A stretch of DNA of 64,000 nt from Candidatus Rifleibacteriota bacterium (GCA_029564115.1 JAKQQP010000533.1:1-64000), one strand, 5' to 3'. Numbered from the stretch's first letter, positions 18,066 to 26,434 are shown. Numbers and translations: made by a program. Notes: generated from the letters alone by a model not told the origin.

Positions 18066-19256
18066 ATGAACAAAGAAGAAAGCTTTCACATATTTGACAC
18101 TGCCTGGGGTTTTGCCGCCATTGCCTTTAAAAATGATGCGGCAACAGCGTTTTTTCTACCCGAAAAAAGCATTGCTCAAATTAGAAAGCGAGTGCTACAA
18201 GCCCGCCCCGGCATTGCAGAAAAGCGAACGCTGCCACCCGGCATTGCCGGTGCGATTGAACAGATTCAAAAATATTTCGCCGGCGAATCTCATTCTTTTA
18301 AAAAAATCAAAACAGATCTGAGCGAAACCTCAGAATTTGCCCGCCAGGTATACCTGCAGCTGCAAAAAATCGCAGCCGGGCACACAACTTCATATAAAAG
18401 TCTGGCCACTGCCTGCTCTCGCCCCACCGCATCGAGAGCGGTCGGGCGCATTGTCGGTGCCAATCCTTTGCCGCTTTTGATTCCGTGTCATCGGGTAGTT
18501 GGTTCTGACGGCAATCTTGGCGGTTTTTCCGCGACCGGCGGTACCAAGACCAAAGCTAAAATGCTTCTTCACGAAGATATACCTGTTTCAAGCGAACCGC
18601 CATACAGGTTAAAAACACCTGACAGACTCGATGAAATCGATAAAGATGCCGCAATTAAACATCTCTGTCAGGTCGATAAAGAACTGGGCCAATTTATCAA
18701 ACAAGCCCCACAATTCAATCTTAAATGCGACAATCTCGCCTCGCCCTTTCAGGCGCTGCTTGAAGCCATAGTCTACCAGCAGCTTACCGGCAAAGCTGCC
18801 GCAACAATTTTTAAACGGTTGCTAGACCTGTTCTCGGCTGCTGGCAGTGTTTCGCCACTAGATATAATCAGAGCTTCCGACGAAGAGTTGCGCAGCGCCG
18901 GGCTTTCTGGAGCTAAAATCGCCGCTGCCCGCGACCTGGCTGATTTCGCGATTTCGGGGCGTTTGCCCGACCTGAAGTCATTGCAACGCATGCCCGACCA
19001 CGAAATTATTTCGATACTCACACAAATTAGAGGTATAGGCCGCTGGACCGTCGAAATGCTGCTGATCTTCAAACTCGGCAGAACAGACGTAATGGCCGCC
19101 GACGACTACGGCCTGCGCAAAGGACTGGCAGTAATCAGAAAGCACCCTCAAAACCTGCCAACCGCGAAAGAACTCACGCAACAGTCTCTGCTTTGGCGAC
19201 CATTCAGATCAATCGCAGCCTGGTATCTCTGGCGGGCCGCCGAAACCACAAAATGA
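18066..19256 (+). CDS. Ogt-AlkA fusion: O6-methylguanine methyltransferase plus 3-methyladenine glycosylase
   Basis: 396 residues from the ATG at 18066. A TTG at 18030 would add 12 residues without a ribosome binding site. The N-terminal half (about 1-175) is an MGMT/Ogt domain with the methyl-acceptor Cys at about residue 141 in IPCHRVVG, and the DNA-binding helix TASRAVGRIVGANP. The C-terminal half (about 195-390) is an HhH-GPD glycosylase of the AlkA type, with YQQLTGKAAATIF, the helix-hairpin-helix QIRGIGRWTVEML, and the catalytic Asp at about residue 347 in MAADDYGLRKG. The two halves repair different alkylated bases, one by direct transfer and one by base excision. Ada-type regulatory domains are absent. 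Confidence 0.9.
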   Translation: MNKEESFHIFDTAWGFAAIAFKNDAATAFFLPEKSIAQIRKRVLQARPGIAEKRTLPPGIAGAIEQIQKYFAGESHSFKKIKTDLSETSEFARQVYLQLQKIAAGHTTSYKSLATACSRPTASRAVGRIVGANPLPLLIPCHRVVGSDGNLGGFSATGGTKTKAKMLLHEDIPVSSEPPYRLKTPDRLDEIDKDAAIKHLCQVDKELGQFIKQAPQFNLKCDNLASPFQALLEAIVYQQLTGKAAATIFKRLLDLFSAAGSVSPLDIIRASDEELRSAGLSGAKIAAARDLADFAISGRLPDLKSLQRMPDHEIISILTQIRGIGRWTVEMLLIFKLGRTDVMAADDYGLRKGLAVIRKHPQNLPTAKELTQQSLLWRPFRSIAAWYLWRAAETTK

Positions 19257-19309
19257 CCGACACCGATTAGAGAATTAATTCACAATCAATAATAACGCCC
19301 GCGCAAAAC

Positions 19310-19505
19310 TCCTATCTGCGTCATCCGTGTCCATCTGTGGCCAGCCCTAAAACTCTCATCCGCGTCTATCCGTGTTCATCTGTGGCCAACTCTAAAACTC
19401 TCATCCGCGTCTATCAGTGTTCATCTGTGGCCAACTCTAAAACTCTCATCCGCGTCTATCCGTGTTCATCTGTGGCCAACTCTTCCTGCGTTCATCAGTG
19501 TTCAT
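19310..19505 (+). repeat. 45-bp tandem repeat array, about four units
   Basis: CATCCGCG recurs at 19357, 19402 and 19447 (45-bp period). The unit reads TCTATCCGTGTTCATCTGTG followed by GCCAACTCTAAAACTCTCATCCGCG. The ends are degenerate. The core TGTTCATCTGTGGCCA is the same as in the 39-bp array at 3042 and, inverted, in the 17.1-kb array. The array runs up to the stop codon of the gene at 19510. Confidence 0.9.
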
Positions 19506-19509
19506 CTCG

Positions 19510-20265
19510 TTAAGAAAGCTCACGTTTTTTCTGAAGTTGTTCGCTCCAGACCTGGTAACCCTGCTTGATACGACTGAAATGATTGTTTTTTGAGGCAACG
19601 GCTTCTTCGGCCAGGTCTTCGGTCGCCTGCAGGTCGCGGCAACGATGAATGTATGCCCTCTGAACATCAGCCTCAGCCGCGTCTTCGGTGAGATTCAGCA
19701 ACCTGAAAAAATCACCAAGAATGAGCTTTTCTTTGAGACGTTGGGTATTGCCATAATAGTCGAACGGCCTGGTTGCGAACAACAAAGGCACTTCACCACC
19801 CGGAGCAAAAGCAAAGACAATGACATCAGGCATGCGTTCCTGGCCTTTAGGTCGAAGACCGAGCGACTGAATGAGGAAACGCCAGATCGACGGCAGCACC
19901 CAGCCCGCTTCAGGGATAAAAAGTTCGAAAGTTTCGGCTTTGTCTGGTGTCGTTATGATCTTGCGACTGGCGTGATATGTCTCGTCGCTGCTGTCGGGGT
20001 TGCCGATAAAAGGCTCGAAAAGCTGCAACTGTTCGAGATCGGCTAGAAAGCCGCAAAGAAATATTTCGTTCGGGATATTTCGGCTTAGCTTCAGGTCGAC
20101 TTCTATCTTGATACCGTTCAAATTACGCTGCCCTGCAGTAAAATACATATCTTTTATTGCAAGACTACCAAGGTCATTTCTAGATCTGGCAGAACCATTT
20201 TTTGAGAACCATGAGCCAAACTCTCTCCATTTAAAAGGAAGAACGAATTTTTTTAAACTGCTCAT
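19510..20265 (-). CDS. Hypothetical protein with a C-terminal J-like segment
   Basis: 251 residues with no signal peptide or membrane segment. The first 170 residues are an unassigned mixed alpha/beta region. The last 75 (GDFFRLLNLTEDAAEADVQ, then RAYIHRCRDLQ) resemble helices I and II of a J domain. The catalytic HPD motif is replaced by HRC, so any link to DnaK is doubtful. The start ATG at 20265 is preceded by an 11-G tract with 9 bases between, so the tract serves as the ribosome binding site. The promoter is TTGCAG-N17-TAGAAT. The stop lies at the edge of the 45-bp repeat array. Confidence 0.65.
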   Translation of the reverse strand: MSSLKKFVLPFKWREFGSWFSKNGSARSRNDLGSLAIKDMYFTAGQRNLNGIKIEVDLKLSRNIPNEIFLCGFLADLEQLQLFEPFIGNPDSSDETYHASRKIITTPDKAETFELFIPEAGWVLPSIWRFLIQSLGLRPKGQERMPDVIVFAFAPGGEVPLLFATRPFDYYGNTQRLKEKLILGDFFRLLNLTEDAAEADVQRAYIHRCRDLQATEDLAEEAVASKNNHFSRIKQGYQVWSEQLQKKRELS

Positions 20266-20274
20266 ATTTTAGTT

Positions 20275-20285
20275 CCCCCCCCCCC
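20275..20285 (-). promoter_or_regulatory. 11-G homopolymer in the leader of the J-like gene
   Basis: Eleven C on the plus strand (G on the coding strand) lie between the -10 (20290) and the ATG (20265), where the ribosome binding site must be. Homopolymers of this length are prone to slipped-strand length change, which could alter translation. A second tract of eight G (20432-20439) lies before the divergent gene at 20444. Confidence 0.6.
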
Positions 20286-20289
20286 TCTC

Positions 20290-20318
20290 ATTCTACTGAT
20301 AAACATCGAAATCTGCAA
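20290..20318 (-). promoter_or_regulatory. Sigma70-like promoter for the J-like gene
   Basis: Minus strand TTGCAG (20318-20313), 17-bp spacer, TAGAAT (20295-20290). The predicted start lies at or just before the G tract. Confidence 0.6.
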
Positions 20319-20443
20319 AAACCAGTATAAACCCTTGGTAACAGAGGAGATGGCAACGACTGAAGAGAGTTATTAATTTCCTTCTCTGAATCCTGAATGT
20401 TTTGTAGTAGTATTAGTAGACTAACAAAATAGGGGGGGGCATT

Positions 20444-21928
20444 GTGAAGAAATTTTTTCTCCTGTCAATTCTTTTTTCATGTCTGTTTATCTTTTCCGGT
20501 GCCGCAGGCGCAGCAGACAAGAATCTGACGCTCACCGAAGACACGACGGCAGCTGTATACCTGAACGCCGGGCAGATCTTCAAATTTTATCAGTCTCACA
20601 TCAACGAACTGGCAAAACCAGAAAACGCCGACAACCTCACAGGTATTCAAAAACGCCTGCAGGGTTTCACCAAAGCCGAAGTCAATCTCTCCGAACTGTT
20701 CAAAAGCTGCGCCGACTTCATCCAGAAAGAACTGATTGTTCCGAATGGCCCGGCCTGGATTGCCGTCGATGAGTTTCTGAGACCGCAAATCATCGTCAAT
20801 GCCAGAATAAAGCCCCTGGAGCTGCTTGAATTCATTGAAAGCAATATCGACCAGATTTCAACAGAAGCTATCCGCCGCGAACAGAATCTGGTTGAATTCA
20901 GAATACCCGTGCAGAATCATGACCTTCTCCTGTCGGTCACCCCAGATGGGATCTCCCTGAAACCGGAAAACATGACTGCCAGAGAGCATGCTGTTTCAAA
21001 ATGGTCTGACTTCAACTCGACAGTTTCCTCAGAAAAAACTCTCATCGCCGGCGAAATAGACCTCGACCGTCTTAAGCGTCTGATTATCGGCAGAACTTCA
21101 AACCAGAGCCACGCAACCTGCTATTCAAACTTGAGGCTGCTGGCGACGGCACTTGAGATGTATTCCATGGACAAAGAAACCGCTATAGAAAAACTCGATC
21201 AGAAAGAGTTGATAGCAGAACGCTACCTCAACAGTGAGCTATTCTGCCCTGATTCGGGCAGTTACACTCTTAATGCTGCCAGAGAAGCAGAATGCAACGT
21301 TCACGGTACTATCAGAAAGCCTGCCAGTTCTAACGTTTCCTCTGCCACCGCAGGCAAAGAAATTCCATCGCAGTTCAAACCCATGAAAACCCTCAAATTT
21401 CATGCGTTAAAAGATTACGCAGAGCTTTCACTGGCGATCGAAGACAGTCTGATGGTGGAACAATGGGCTGCAATAGGCAAACAGCAGCTTCTCACCATCA
21501 AAAATATGGCGCAGAACCAGATGGGGCAGCTTCCTGAATCTGAACGGCAAAAAGGCATGCAAATGCTCGATTCAATTAAAATCAACCATGAGGGGCAGTG
21601 GCTAAAGCTTTCAGTCGAAAATCTTGACGAAAACGCCGTAATTTCGGGGCTTACCGGCCTGGCCGGCGCCATTGTCATACCCAATTTTAAAAAAGCGAGA
21701 CAGCAGGCGCGGGCCAGTGCCTGTCGCGCCAACAGGCGCGTTCTTGTCGCTGCCAGCGAAATGTATGAACTCGATACGGGCAAACCATTGTCGCAGCTCG
21801 ACATGGAACTGCTCGTAAAAAGCGGCTACATAAAAAAAGCCGTTAAATGCCCTGAAGGGGGCAATTACAACCTCGTCAGAGAAAACAACGACACTCGGGT
21901 CGAGTGTTCCAGGCACCAGGGAAAATAG
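20444..21928 (+). CDS. Exported protein with two embedded pilin-like modules
   Basis: 494 residues from a GTG preceded by eight G. Signal peptide: FFLLSILFSCLFIFSGAAGA. Two segments share one pattern (ACxxNxRxLxxAxEMYxxD, then LDxxxL, then CPxxGxYxL, then ECxxH): one at about residues 225-290 and one at about 425-492. The second is preceded by AGAIVIPNFKKARQQARAS, which resembles the long alpha-1 helix of type IV pilins and pseudopilins, but it sits inside the chain with no prepilin cleavage site. The closely spaced Cys pairs should form the pilin-type disulfide. The product is probably periplasmic and might interact with a pilus or type II secretion system. It ends at a strong bidirectional terminator. 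Confidence 0.75.
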   Translation: MKKFFLLSILFSCLFIFSGAAGAADKNLTLTEDTTAAVYLNAGQIFKFYQSHINELAKPENADNLTGIQKRLQGFTKAEVNLSELFKSCADFIQKELIVPNGPAWIAVDEFLRPQIIVNARIKPLELLEFIESNIDQISTEAIRREQNLVEFRIPVQNHDLLLSVTPDGISLKPENMTAREHAVSKWSDFNSTVSSEKTLIAGEIDLDRLKRLIIGRTSNQSHATCYSNLRLLATALEMYSMDKETAIEKLDQKELIAERYLNSELFCPDSGSYTLNAAREAECNVHGTIRKPASSNVSSATAGKEIPSQFKPMKTLKFHALKDYAELSLAIEDSLMVEQWAAIGKQQLLTIKNMAQNQMGQLPESERQKGMQMLDSIKINHEGQWLKLSVENLDENAVISGLTGLAGAIVIPNFKKARQQARASACRANRRVLVAASEMYELDTGKPLSQLDMELLVKSGYIKKAVKCPEGGNYNLVRENNDTRVECSRHQGK

Positions 21929-21939
21929 TTGCCGCTGTT

Positions 21940-21993
21940 CTAAAAAACCACCTTGTCGTCTTTTGCTTAGTTGGCGACAAGGTGGTTTTTTAG
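21940..21993. terminator. Strong bidirectional terminator
   Basis: CTAAAAAACCACCTTGTCG (21940-21958) pairs with CGACAAGGTGGTTTTTTAG (21975-21993): 19 bp, perfect, with a 16-base loop and an A/U-rich stem base giving a U tract on both strands. It lies 12 bp past the stop of the preceding gene. Confidence 0.9.
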
Positions 21994-22002
21994 TGTTATA
22001 AT
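21974..22002 (+). promoter_or_regulatory. Promoter for the glgM-glgE pair, overlapping the terminator arm
   Basis: TGTTATAAT at 21994-22002 is a perfect extended -10. GCGACA at 21974-21979 is a possible -35 (17-bp spacer). The promoter overlaps the 3' arm of the terminator, so a very compact unit separates the two transcripts. Confidence 0.55.
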
Positions 22003-22032
22003 TCAGCTTACACGAAATACCGCAAGGAGAGA

Positions 22033-23247
22033 ATGATGAAGGTTTTGTACATTACCAACGAATACCCACCCCATGTTTACGGCGGCGCCGGCGTGCACAT
22101 CGAATACCTTTCAAAAGAAGTCGCCCGACTGGCTGAAGTAGAAGTTCGCTGTTACGGCGACCAGAAGCCGGGCAAAGGCGATATAAAAACAACGGGTTAT
22201 GAATCTTCGGCGGGTTATCTGAAGCTGAACAAGGGCCTGCAATCTGTTTTCAAGACCATAGATCGCGATCTGCAGATTGTCGGTGAGGGCGTTGATGCTG
22301 ACATAGTGCATTGCCACACCTGGTATACCCACATGGCCGGCATCTGGGCCAAGCTGAATTTCGGGGTTCCGCTCGTGGTCACCACTCACTCTCTTGAGCC
22401 TTTGCGCCCCTGGAAGCGTGAGCAACTGGCCGGCGGCTACGATTTTTCCCTCTGGGTCGAAAAAATGGCCATCGAAATGGCTGATGCGGTCATAGCTGTG
22501 AGCCACGGAACGCGTGCCGACGTTAAAAGCTTATTCAATATAAGTGATGATCGCCTGAAAGTAATATATAACGGTATAGATACTGATGAATTCAAAAAAG
22601 TGAGTTCGACCGCCCACATCAAACGTTTCGGTTTTGATGCTGACAAACCCTATCTGCTGTTTGTCGGGCGCATCACCAGACAAAAGGGCATTATTCACCT
22701 GGTCAATGCCATCAAGCACATCAATCCTGAGCTGCAGATAGTTCTTTGCGCCGGGGCACCAGACACCCCAGAAATCGAACACGAAATGGCCGAAGGCGTC
22801 AAAGCGGTTTCGCAAAACCGCGACAACATCTACTGGATCAGAGAAATGGTCGATCGCAAAACTCTGATCGAGCTGTATTCGCATGCAGCCATATTCTGCT
22901 GCCCTTCTATTTATGAACCTTTTGGTATAATCAACCTCGAAGCTATGGCCTGTGAAACACCGGTAGTCGCCAGTGCCGTCGGCGGCATACCAGAAGTTGT
23001 CGTCGATGACGTCACCGGCAAGCTGGTCAAACTTGAACAGATGACCGAATCACCATTTGAAGCTCTTAAACCCGAAGTATTCGCCCGCGACCTCGCTGAG
23101 GCAGTGAACAAACTGATGGCCGATCAGTCTCTGCGTGACAAAATGGCCGCTGCCGGGCGCAAGCGCGTCGAAGACGTTTTCAGCTGGAAGTCGATCGCCC
23201 ACCAGACTGTCGATCTTTACCAGACACTGATCAAAAAGGGTAAATAA
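22033..23247 (+). CDS. glgM: GlgM-type GT4 glycosyltransferase (maltose-1-phosphate / glycogen synthase)
   Basis: 404 residues, GT-B fold, family GT4. N-terminal TNEYPPHVYGGAGVHIEYL binds the acceptor side, followed by HCHTWYTHMAG and VTTHSLEPLRPWK. The donor-binding motif is YNGIDTDEF then FVGRITRQKG. The catalytic EX7E-like segment is SIYEPFGIINLEAMAC. These are hallmarks of the actinobacterial GlgA/GlgM branch, which uses ADP-glucose and glucose-1-phosphate to make maltose-1-phosphate. The gene immediately downstream is glgE, whose substrate is that product, and this supports GlgM over a plain glycogen synthase. AAGGAGAG gives a strong ribosome binding site. Two ATGs at 22033 and 22036 are both possible starts. 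Cytosolic. Confidence 0.85.
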   Translation: MMKVLYITNEYPPHVYGGAGVHIEYLSKEVARLAEVEVRCYGDQKPGKGDIKTTGYESSAGYLKLNKGLQSVFKTIDRDLQIVGEGVDADIVHCHTWYTHMAGIWAKLNFGVPLVVTTHSLEPLRPWKREQLAGGYDFSLWVEKMAIEMADAVIAVSHGTRADVKSLFNISDDRLKVIYNGIDTDEFKKVSSTAHIKRFGFDADKPYLLFVGRITRQKGIIHLVNAIKHINPELQIVLCAGAPDTPEIEHEMAEGVKAVSQNRDNIYWIREMVDRKTLIELYSHAAIFCCPSIYEPFGIINLEAMACETPVVASAVGGIPEVVVDDVTGKLVKLEQMTESPFEALKPEVFARDLAEAVNKLMADQSLRDKMAAAGRKRVEDVFSWKSIAHQTVDLYQTLIKKGK

Positions 23248-23248
23248 C

Positions 23249-25189
23249 ATGACCAAAAATCGCAAAAGAGCTCTGATAGAAAATGTTCGCCCTCTGGTCG
23301 ATGCAGGTGTCTACCCTCTTAAACGCGAGCCGGGCGATAGCGTCAAGGTTACCGCCGAAATATTCCGGGATGGGCACCAGAAGGTGGTCGCCTGGGTTGA
23401 ATATCGTGCCAGTGGGCGCAACAAGTGGCACAAAGTACCGATGGAATGCATCAACCCCGGCCTAGACCTCTGGGAAACCGAATTCAAAGTCGAACAGGCC
23501 GGTTTTTATGAATATCGCATCGCCGCCTATTGTGAAGAATACGGTACCTGGGTATTCGATACACGCAAAAAAGTCGATGCCGGCGTTGACTTTTCTTCTG
23601 ACATTCTTGAAGGTATAGCCCTGGCTAAAAACTACAAATCGTGGCTTAACGAATCCGGGCGCGATTACCTTAAAACAATGCTCGCCAAAGCTGAAAAAAA
23701 CTCGACCGACCAGCTGCGCTGGCAGGTTCTCAGCCACGAGCGTCTCGTTGAAATTCTCGCCGAAAACCCTGACCCGGCTTCAAGAGTCGAGAGCCAGACC
23801 TACCTTGTCAGAGTCGACCGCAAACAGGCAAGATTCGCCGCCTGGTATGAATGCTTTCCGAGGTCTTGCGGTTTTGAACCCGGCAAGCACGGTACTTTTC
23901 GTGATGTAATCAAGCGTCTGCCCCATATAGCAGAAATGGGCTTCGATGTTCTTTATTTTCCGCCAATTCACCCGGTCGGCTTCAGCAAACGCAAAGGCCC
24001 CAACAACAGCCTGACCTGCGCGCCCGGCGACCCCGGCTGCCCCTACTCGATAGGCAATCAGCACGGTGGCCATGACGCCATAGAACCGGCTCTTGGCACC
24101 TTCGAAGACTTCGAACTTCTCGTCGAAGAAGCCGCGCGCCATGGCATCGAAATCGCGCTCGACTTCGCCATCAACTGTTCACCCGATCACCCCTACCTGA
24201 AGCAGCACCCGGAATGGTTCAGCAAACGCCCTGACGGCACCATCAAATTTGCAGAAAACCCACCCAAAAAATACGAAGATATCTACCCGATAAACTTTGA
24301 AACATCTGATTTCAAAGCCATCTGGAAAGAAATGCGTCGGATTTTTCTGTTCTGGGCACGCAAAGGCGTTAAGATTTTCAGGGTCGACAACCCCCACACC
24401 AAACCATTCGCCTTCTGGGAGTGGGTAATTGCCGAAGTTCAAAAAAAATACCCCGATGTTATCTTTTTGTCAGAGGCTTTCACCAGACCCCGCGTCATGA
24501 AAGCCCTCGCCAAACTCGGCTTCACCCAGTCATACAGCTATTTCACCTGGCGCAACGAAAAAGCCGAGATCATCGAGTATTTTTCTGAGCTGACTACGCC
24601 ACCCGAGTCTGATTATTACCGCGCCAATCTCTTCGCCAACACTCCCGATATTTTCCCGACTTTTCTGCAATCGGGCGGGCAGCCGGCCTACAAGATCAGA
24701 GCGGTGCTGGCGGCCACCCTGTCGAGTGTTTACGGCATCTTTCAGGGGTTTGAGCTTTGCGAAGGCATACCGGTACCGGGCAAAGAAGAATATCTCAACA
24801 GTGACAAATACGAGATAAGAACCCGCGACTGGAACGCCCCCGGCAACATAATCGACCTGGTCACGAAACTGAACAAAATCAGGCACGAAAACCCGGCAAT
24901 GCAGGAATATGACAATCTGCAGTTTTATCAGGCCGATAACGACAAGATACTTTTCTATGGCAAATCACTGGGTGACAACCATATCCTGATAGCGATCAAC
25001 CTTGACCCGTTCATCAGACACTCGTCGTTTGTACATGTACCCCTTGAAAAGTTCGGGCTCGGCCCGGAACAGGGTTACCAGATGCACGATCTGCTCACCG
25101 ACCGGCGCTATCTCTGGTATGGCTCAAAAAACTATGTCGAACTCGACCCGCATACCAGCCCGGCACACGTGTTTTTGCTGCGTAAATAA
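23249..25189 (+). CDS. glgE: Alpha-1,4-glucan:maltose-1-phosphate maltosyltransferase GlgE
   Basis: 646 residues, GH13 subfamily 3. An N-terminal Ig-like and helical region (1-200, RPLVDAGVYPLKREPGD) precedes a TIM barrel. The nucleophile is Asp about 380 (FRVDNPHTKP), the acid/base Glu about 409 (FLSEAFTRP), and the barrel start is YFPPIHPVG. C-terminal beta domain. It transfers maltosyl units from maltose-1-phosphate to the end of alpha-1,4-glucan, releasing phosphate. It starts one base after the glgM stop, and AAAAAGGG gives its ribosome binding site, so the two are one operon. No trehalose synthase or maltokinase is in the window, which fits the GlgM-fed route. Length fits the family (about 650-700). 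Confidence 0.93.
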   Translation: MTKNRKRALIENVRPLVDAGVYPLKREPGDSVKVTAEIFRDGHQKVVAWVEYRASGRNKWHKVPMECINPGLDLWETEFKVEQAGFYEYRIAAYCEEYGTWVFDTRKKVDAGVDFSSDILEGIALAKNYKSWLNESGRDYLKTMLAKAEKNSTDQLRWQVLSHERLVEILAENPDPASRVESQTYLVRVDRKQARFAAWYECFPRSCGFEPGKHGTFRDVIKRLPHIAEMGFDVLYFPPIHPVGFSKRKGPNNSLTCAPGDPGCPYSIGNQHGGHDAIEPALGTFEDFELLVEEAARHGIEIALDFAINCSPDHPYLKQHPEWFSKRPDGTIKFAENPPKKYEDIYPINFETSDFKAIWKEMRRIFLFWARKGVKIFRVDNPHTKPFAFWEWVIAEVQKKYPDVIFLSEAFTRPRVMKALAKLGFTQSYSYFTWRNEKAEIIEYFSELTTPPESDYYRANLFANTPDIFPTFLQSGGQPAYKIRAVLAATLSSVYGIFQGFELCEGIPVPGKEEYLNSDKYEIRTRDWNAPGNIIDLVTKLNKIRHENPAMQEYDNLQFYQADNDKILFYGKSLGDNHILIAINLDPFIRHSSFVHVPLEKFGLGPEQGYQMHDLLTDRRYLWYGSKNYVELDPHTSPAHVFLLRK

Positions 25190-25223
25190 AAAGCCCTGAC
25201 GCAACCGGCAAATCTCGCAAGCC

Positions 25224-25253
25224 GCCTCTACCTGTGTCTCACAGGCCAGAGGC
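25224..25253. terminator. Hairpin between convergent glgE and M48 protease genes
   Basis: GCCTCT-A-CCTGTG (25224-25236), loop TCT, then CACAGG-CC-AGAGGC (25240-25253): two 6-bp stems with a small internal loop. It covers the stop codon of the protease gene (25239). It lies 34 bp past the glgE stop and lacks a U tract. Confidence 0.5.
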
Positions 25254-26402
25254 CTTGCGGAGATCCATGTAGTGTTTTTTCGCGGCCTGATATTTGTTGA
25301 AGGCTTCCATGACTTCACTCATCGGCGCCTGTTGCTGCACTTTGTACTGATAGACCTGCTGGTAGTAAACATAAGATTCGTAGGCCAGCTGCAGCTCTTT
25401 GGCCGTTGGCTTCGCACCAGAAGCGGTATTACTCGGAGTGGCGGTACCCTGTGCGGGAGTTTTTGCAGGCTGCGCCTTGCTGCTGCTCTGGGAAGCAGGC
25501 GCCTGGGTTTTGGCAGTTGAAGTGTCTGAGCGGGCCGGCAGTCTGGCAATCTGCTTTTTAACGGCATTTATTCGATCTGTGGTCGGCGGATGGGTCGAGA
25601 AGTATTTGGTTACTTTCGTCGATTTGCCGTCATTATTGATCTTGTCAAAAAAGCTGACGATGCCATTCGGGTCGTAACCGGCAGCATGCGAATATTTTAC
25701 GGCGCAGGCGTCGGCCTGATATTCGTCGTCACGCGAAAACTTGAGATTGGCAAAATAAGCCGCAATAGCCGCGAAGGGAGCCGCGTCTTTAGTTTTCTTG
25801 TTGAGGCCAAGACCGAGAACCAGTGCGGTCATTAAACCGGCCTTTTCGGCCTGGCGCACGCTGTGCTTTTTGTCGATATGCCCCATTTCGTGGGCAATGA
25901 CCCCGGCAAGCTCATGGTCGCTCTGACACATTTTGAGCAACCCACGGGTCACATAAATGTAGCCGCCCGGAGCTGCGAACGCATTAACTTCGTCGGTATT
26001 GAGAACGGCAAAATGCCAGGTAAGGTCTTTGCGTTCGACATGGTTGATCAGGCGGCGGGCGACATTGCCGACTCTCTGCAGTTCTGCCTTATCTCTGGAA
26101 AAACCAGGATCAGCTTTGAGAGATTCGTGGGTTTTCTGACCCATCGAGACTTCCCAGTTCTGCTCCCATTTTCCGAGGAAGGCGTTTGTCTGTGGCGCCT
26201 GCTCGCGGGACTGCTCGAGAACTTTCTGGTTGTCGGCGGTAACCCCGCCAAACGTGCGGTCAAGAGTGGCGCTTACGCGGTTAAGAGCACCGCTTACCTC
26301 GTCGAGAAAACCACCGACGTTGAGGGCATGTACCTGCCCGACACAAACCGCCTGGAACAGCAAACACAAAACCAGAACGAGCATCTGTTTTCTGTTTCCC
26401 AC
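25239..26402 (-). CDS. M48-family zinc metalloprotease, exported
   Basis: 387 residues from the GTG at 26402, chosen because AGAGG precedes it and a promoter -10 overlaps the alternative TTG at 26435. Signal peptide LVLVLCLLFQAVCVG. The zinc site HEMGH is in VIAHEMGHIDKKH, and the third ligand Glu is in DDEYQADACAV. THPPTTDRI follows, typical of the LoiP/BepA/YcaL branch of M48. An Ala/Gln/Thr-rich linker and a short C-terminal helical domain (about 330-387) replace the TPR tail of BepA. It probably degrades or helps fold outer-membrane proteins. It is divergent from the FecR gene, and the two promoters are only about 24 bp apart. Confidence 0.88.
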   Translation of the reverse strand: MGNRKQMLVLVLCLLFQAVCVGQVHALNVGGFLDEVSGALNRVSATLDRTFGGVTADNQKVLEQSREQAPQTNAFLGKWEQNWEVSMGQKTHESLKADPGFSRDKAELQRVGNVARRLINHVERKDLTWHFAVLNTDEVNAFAAPGGYIYVTRGLLKMCQSDHELAGVIAHEMGHIDKKHSVRQAEKAGLMTALVLGLGLNKKTKDAAPFAAIAAYFANLKFSRDDEYQADACAVKYSHAAGYDPNGIVSFFDKINNDGKSTKVTKYFSTHPPTTDRINAVKKQIARLPARSDTSTAKTQAPASQSSSKAQPAKTPAQGTATPSNTASGAKPTAKELQLAYESYVYYQQVYQYKVQQQAPMSEVMEAFNKYQAAKKHYMDLRKASGL

Positions 26403-26434
26403 TCTTGATACCTCTTTATCGCAAAGTACAGTCA

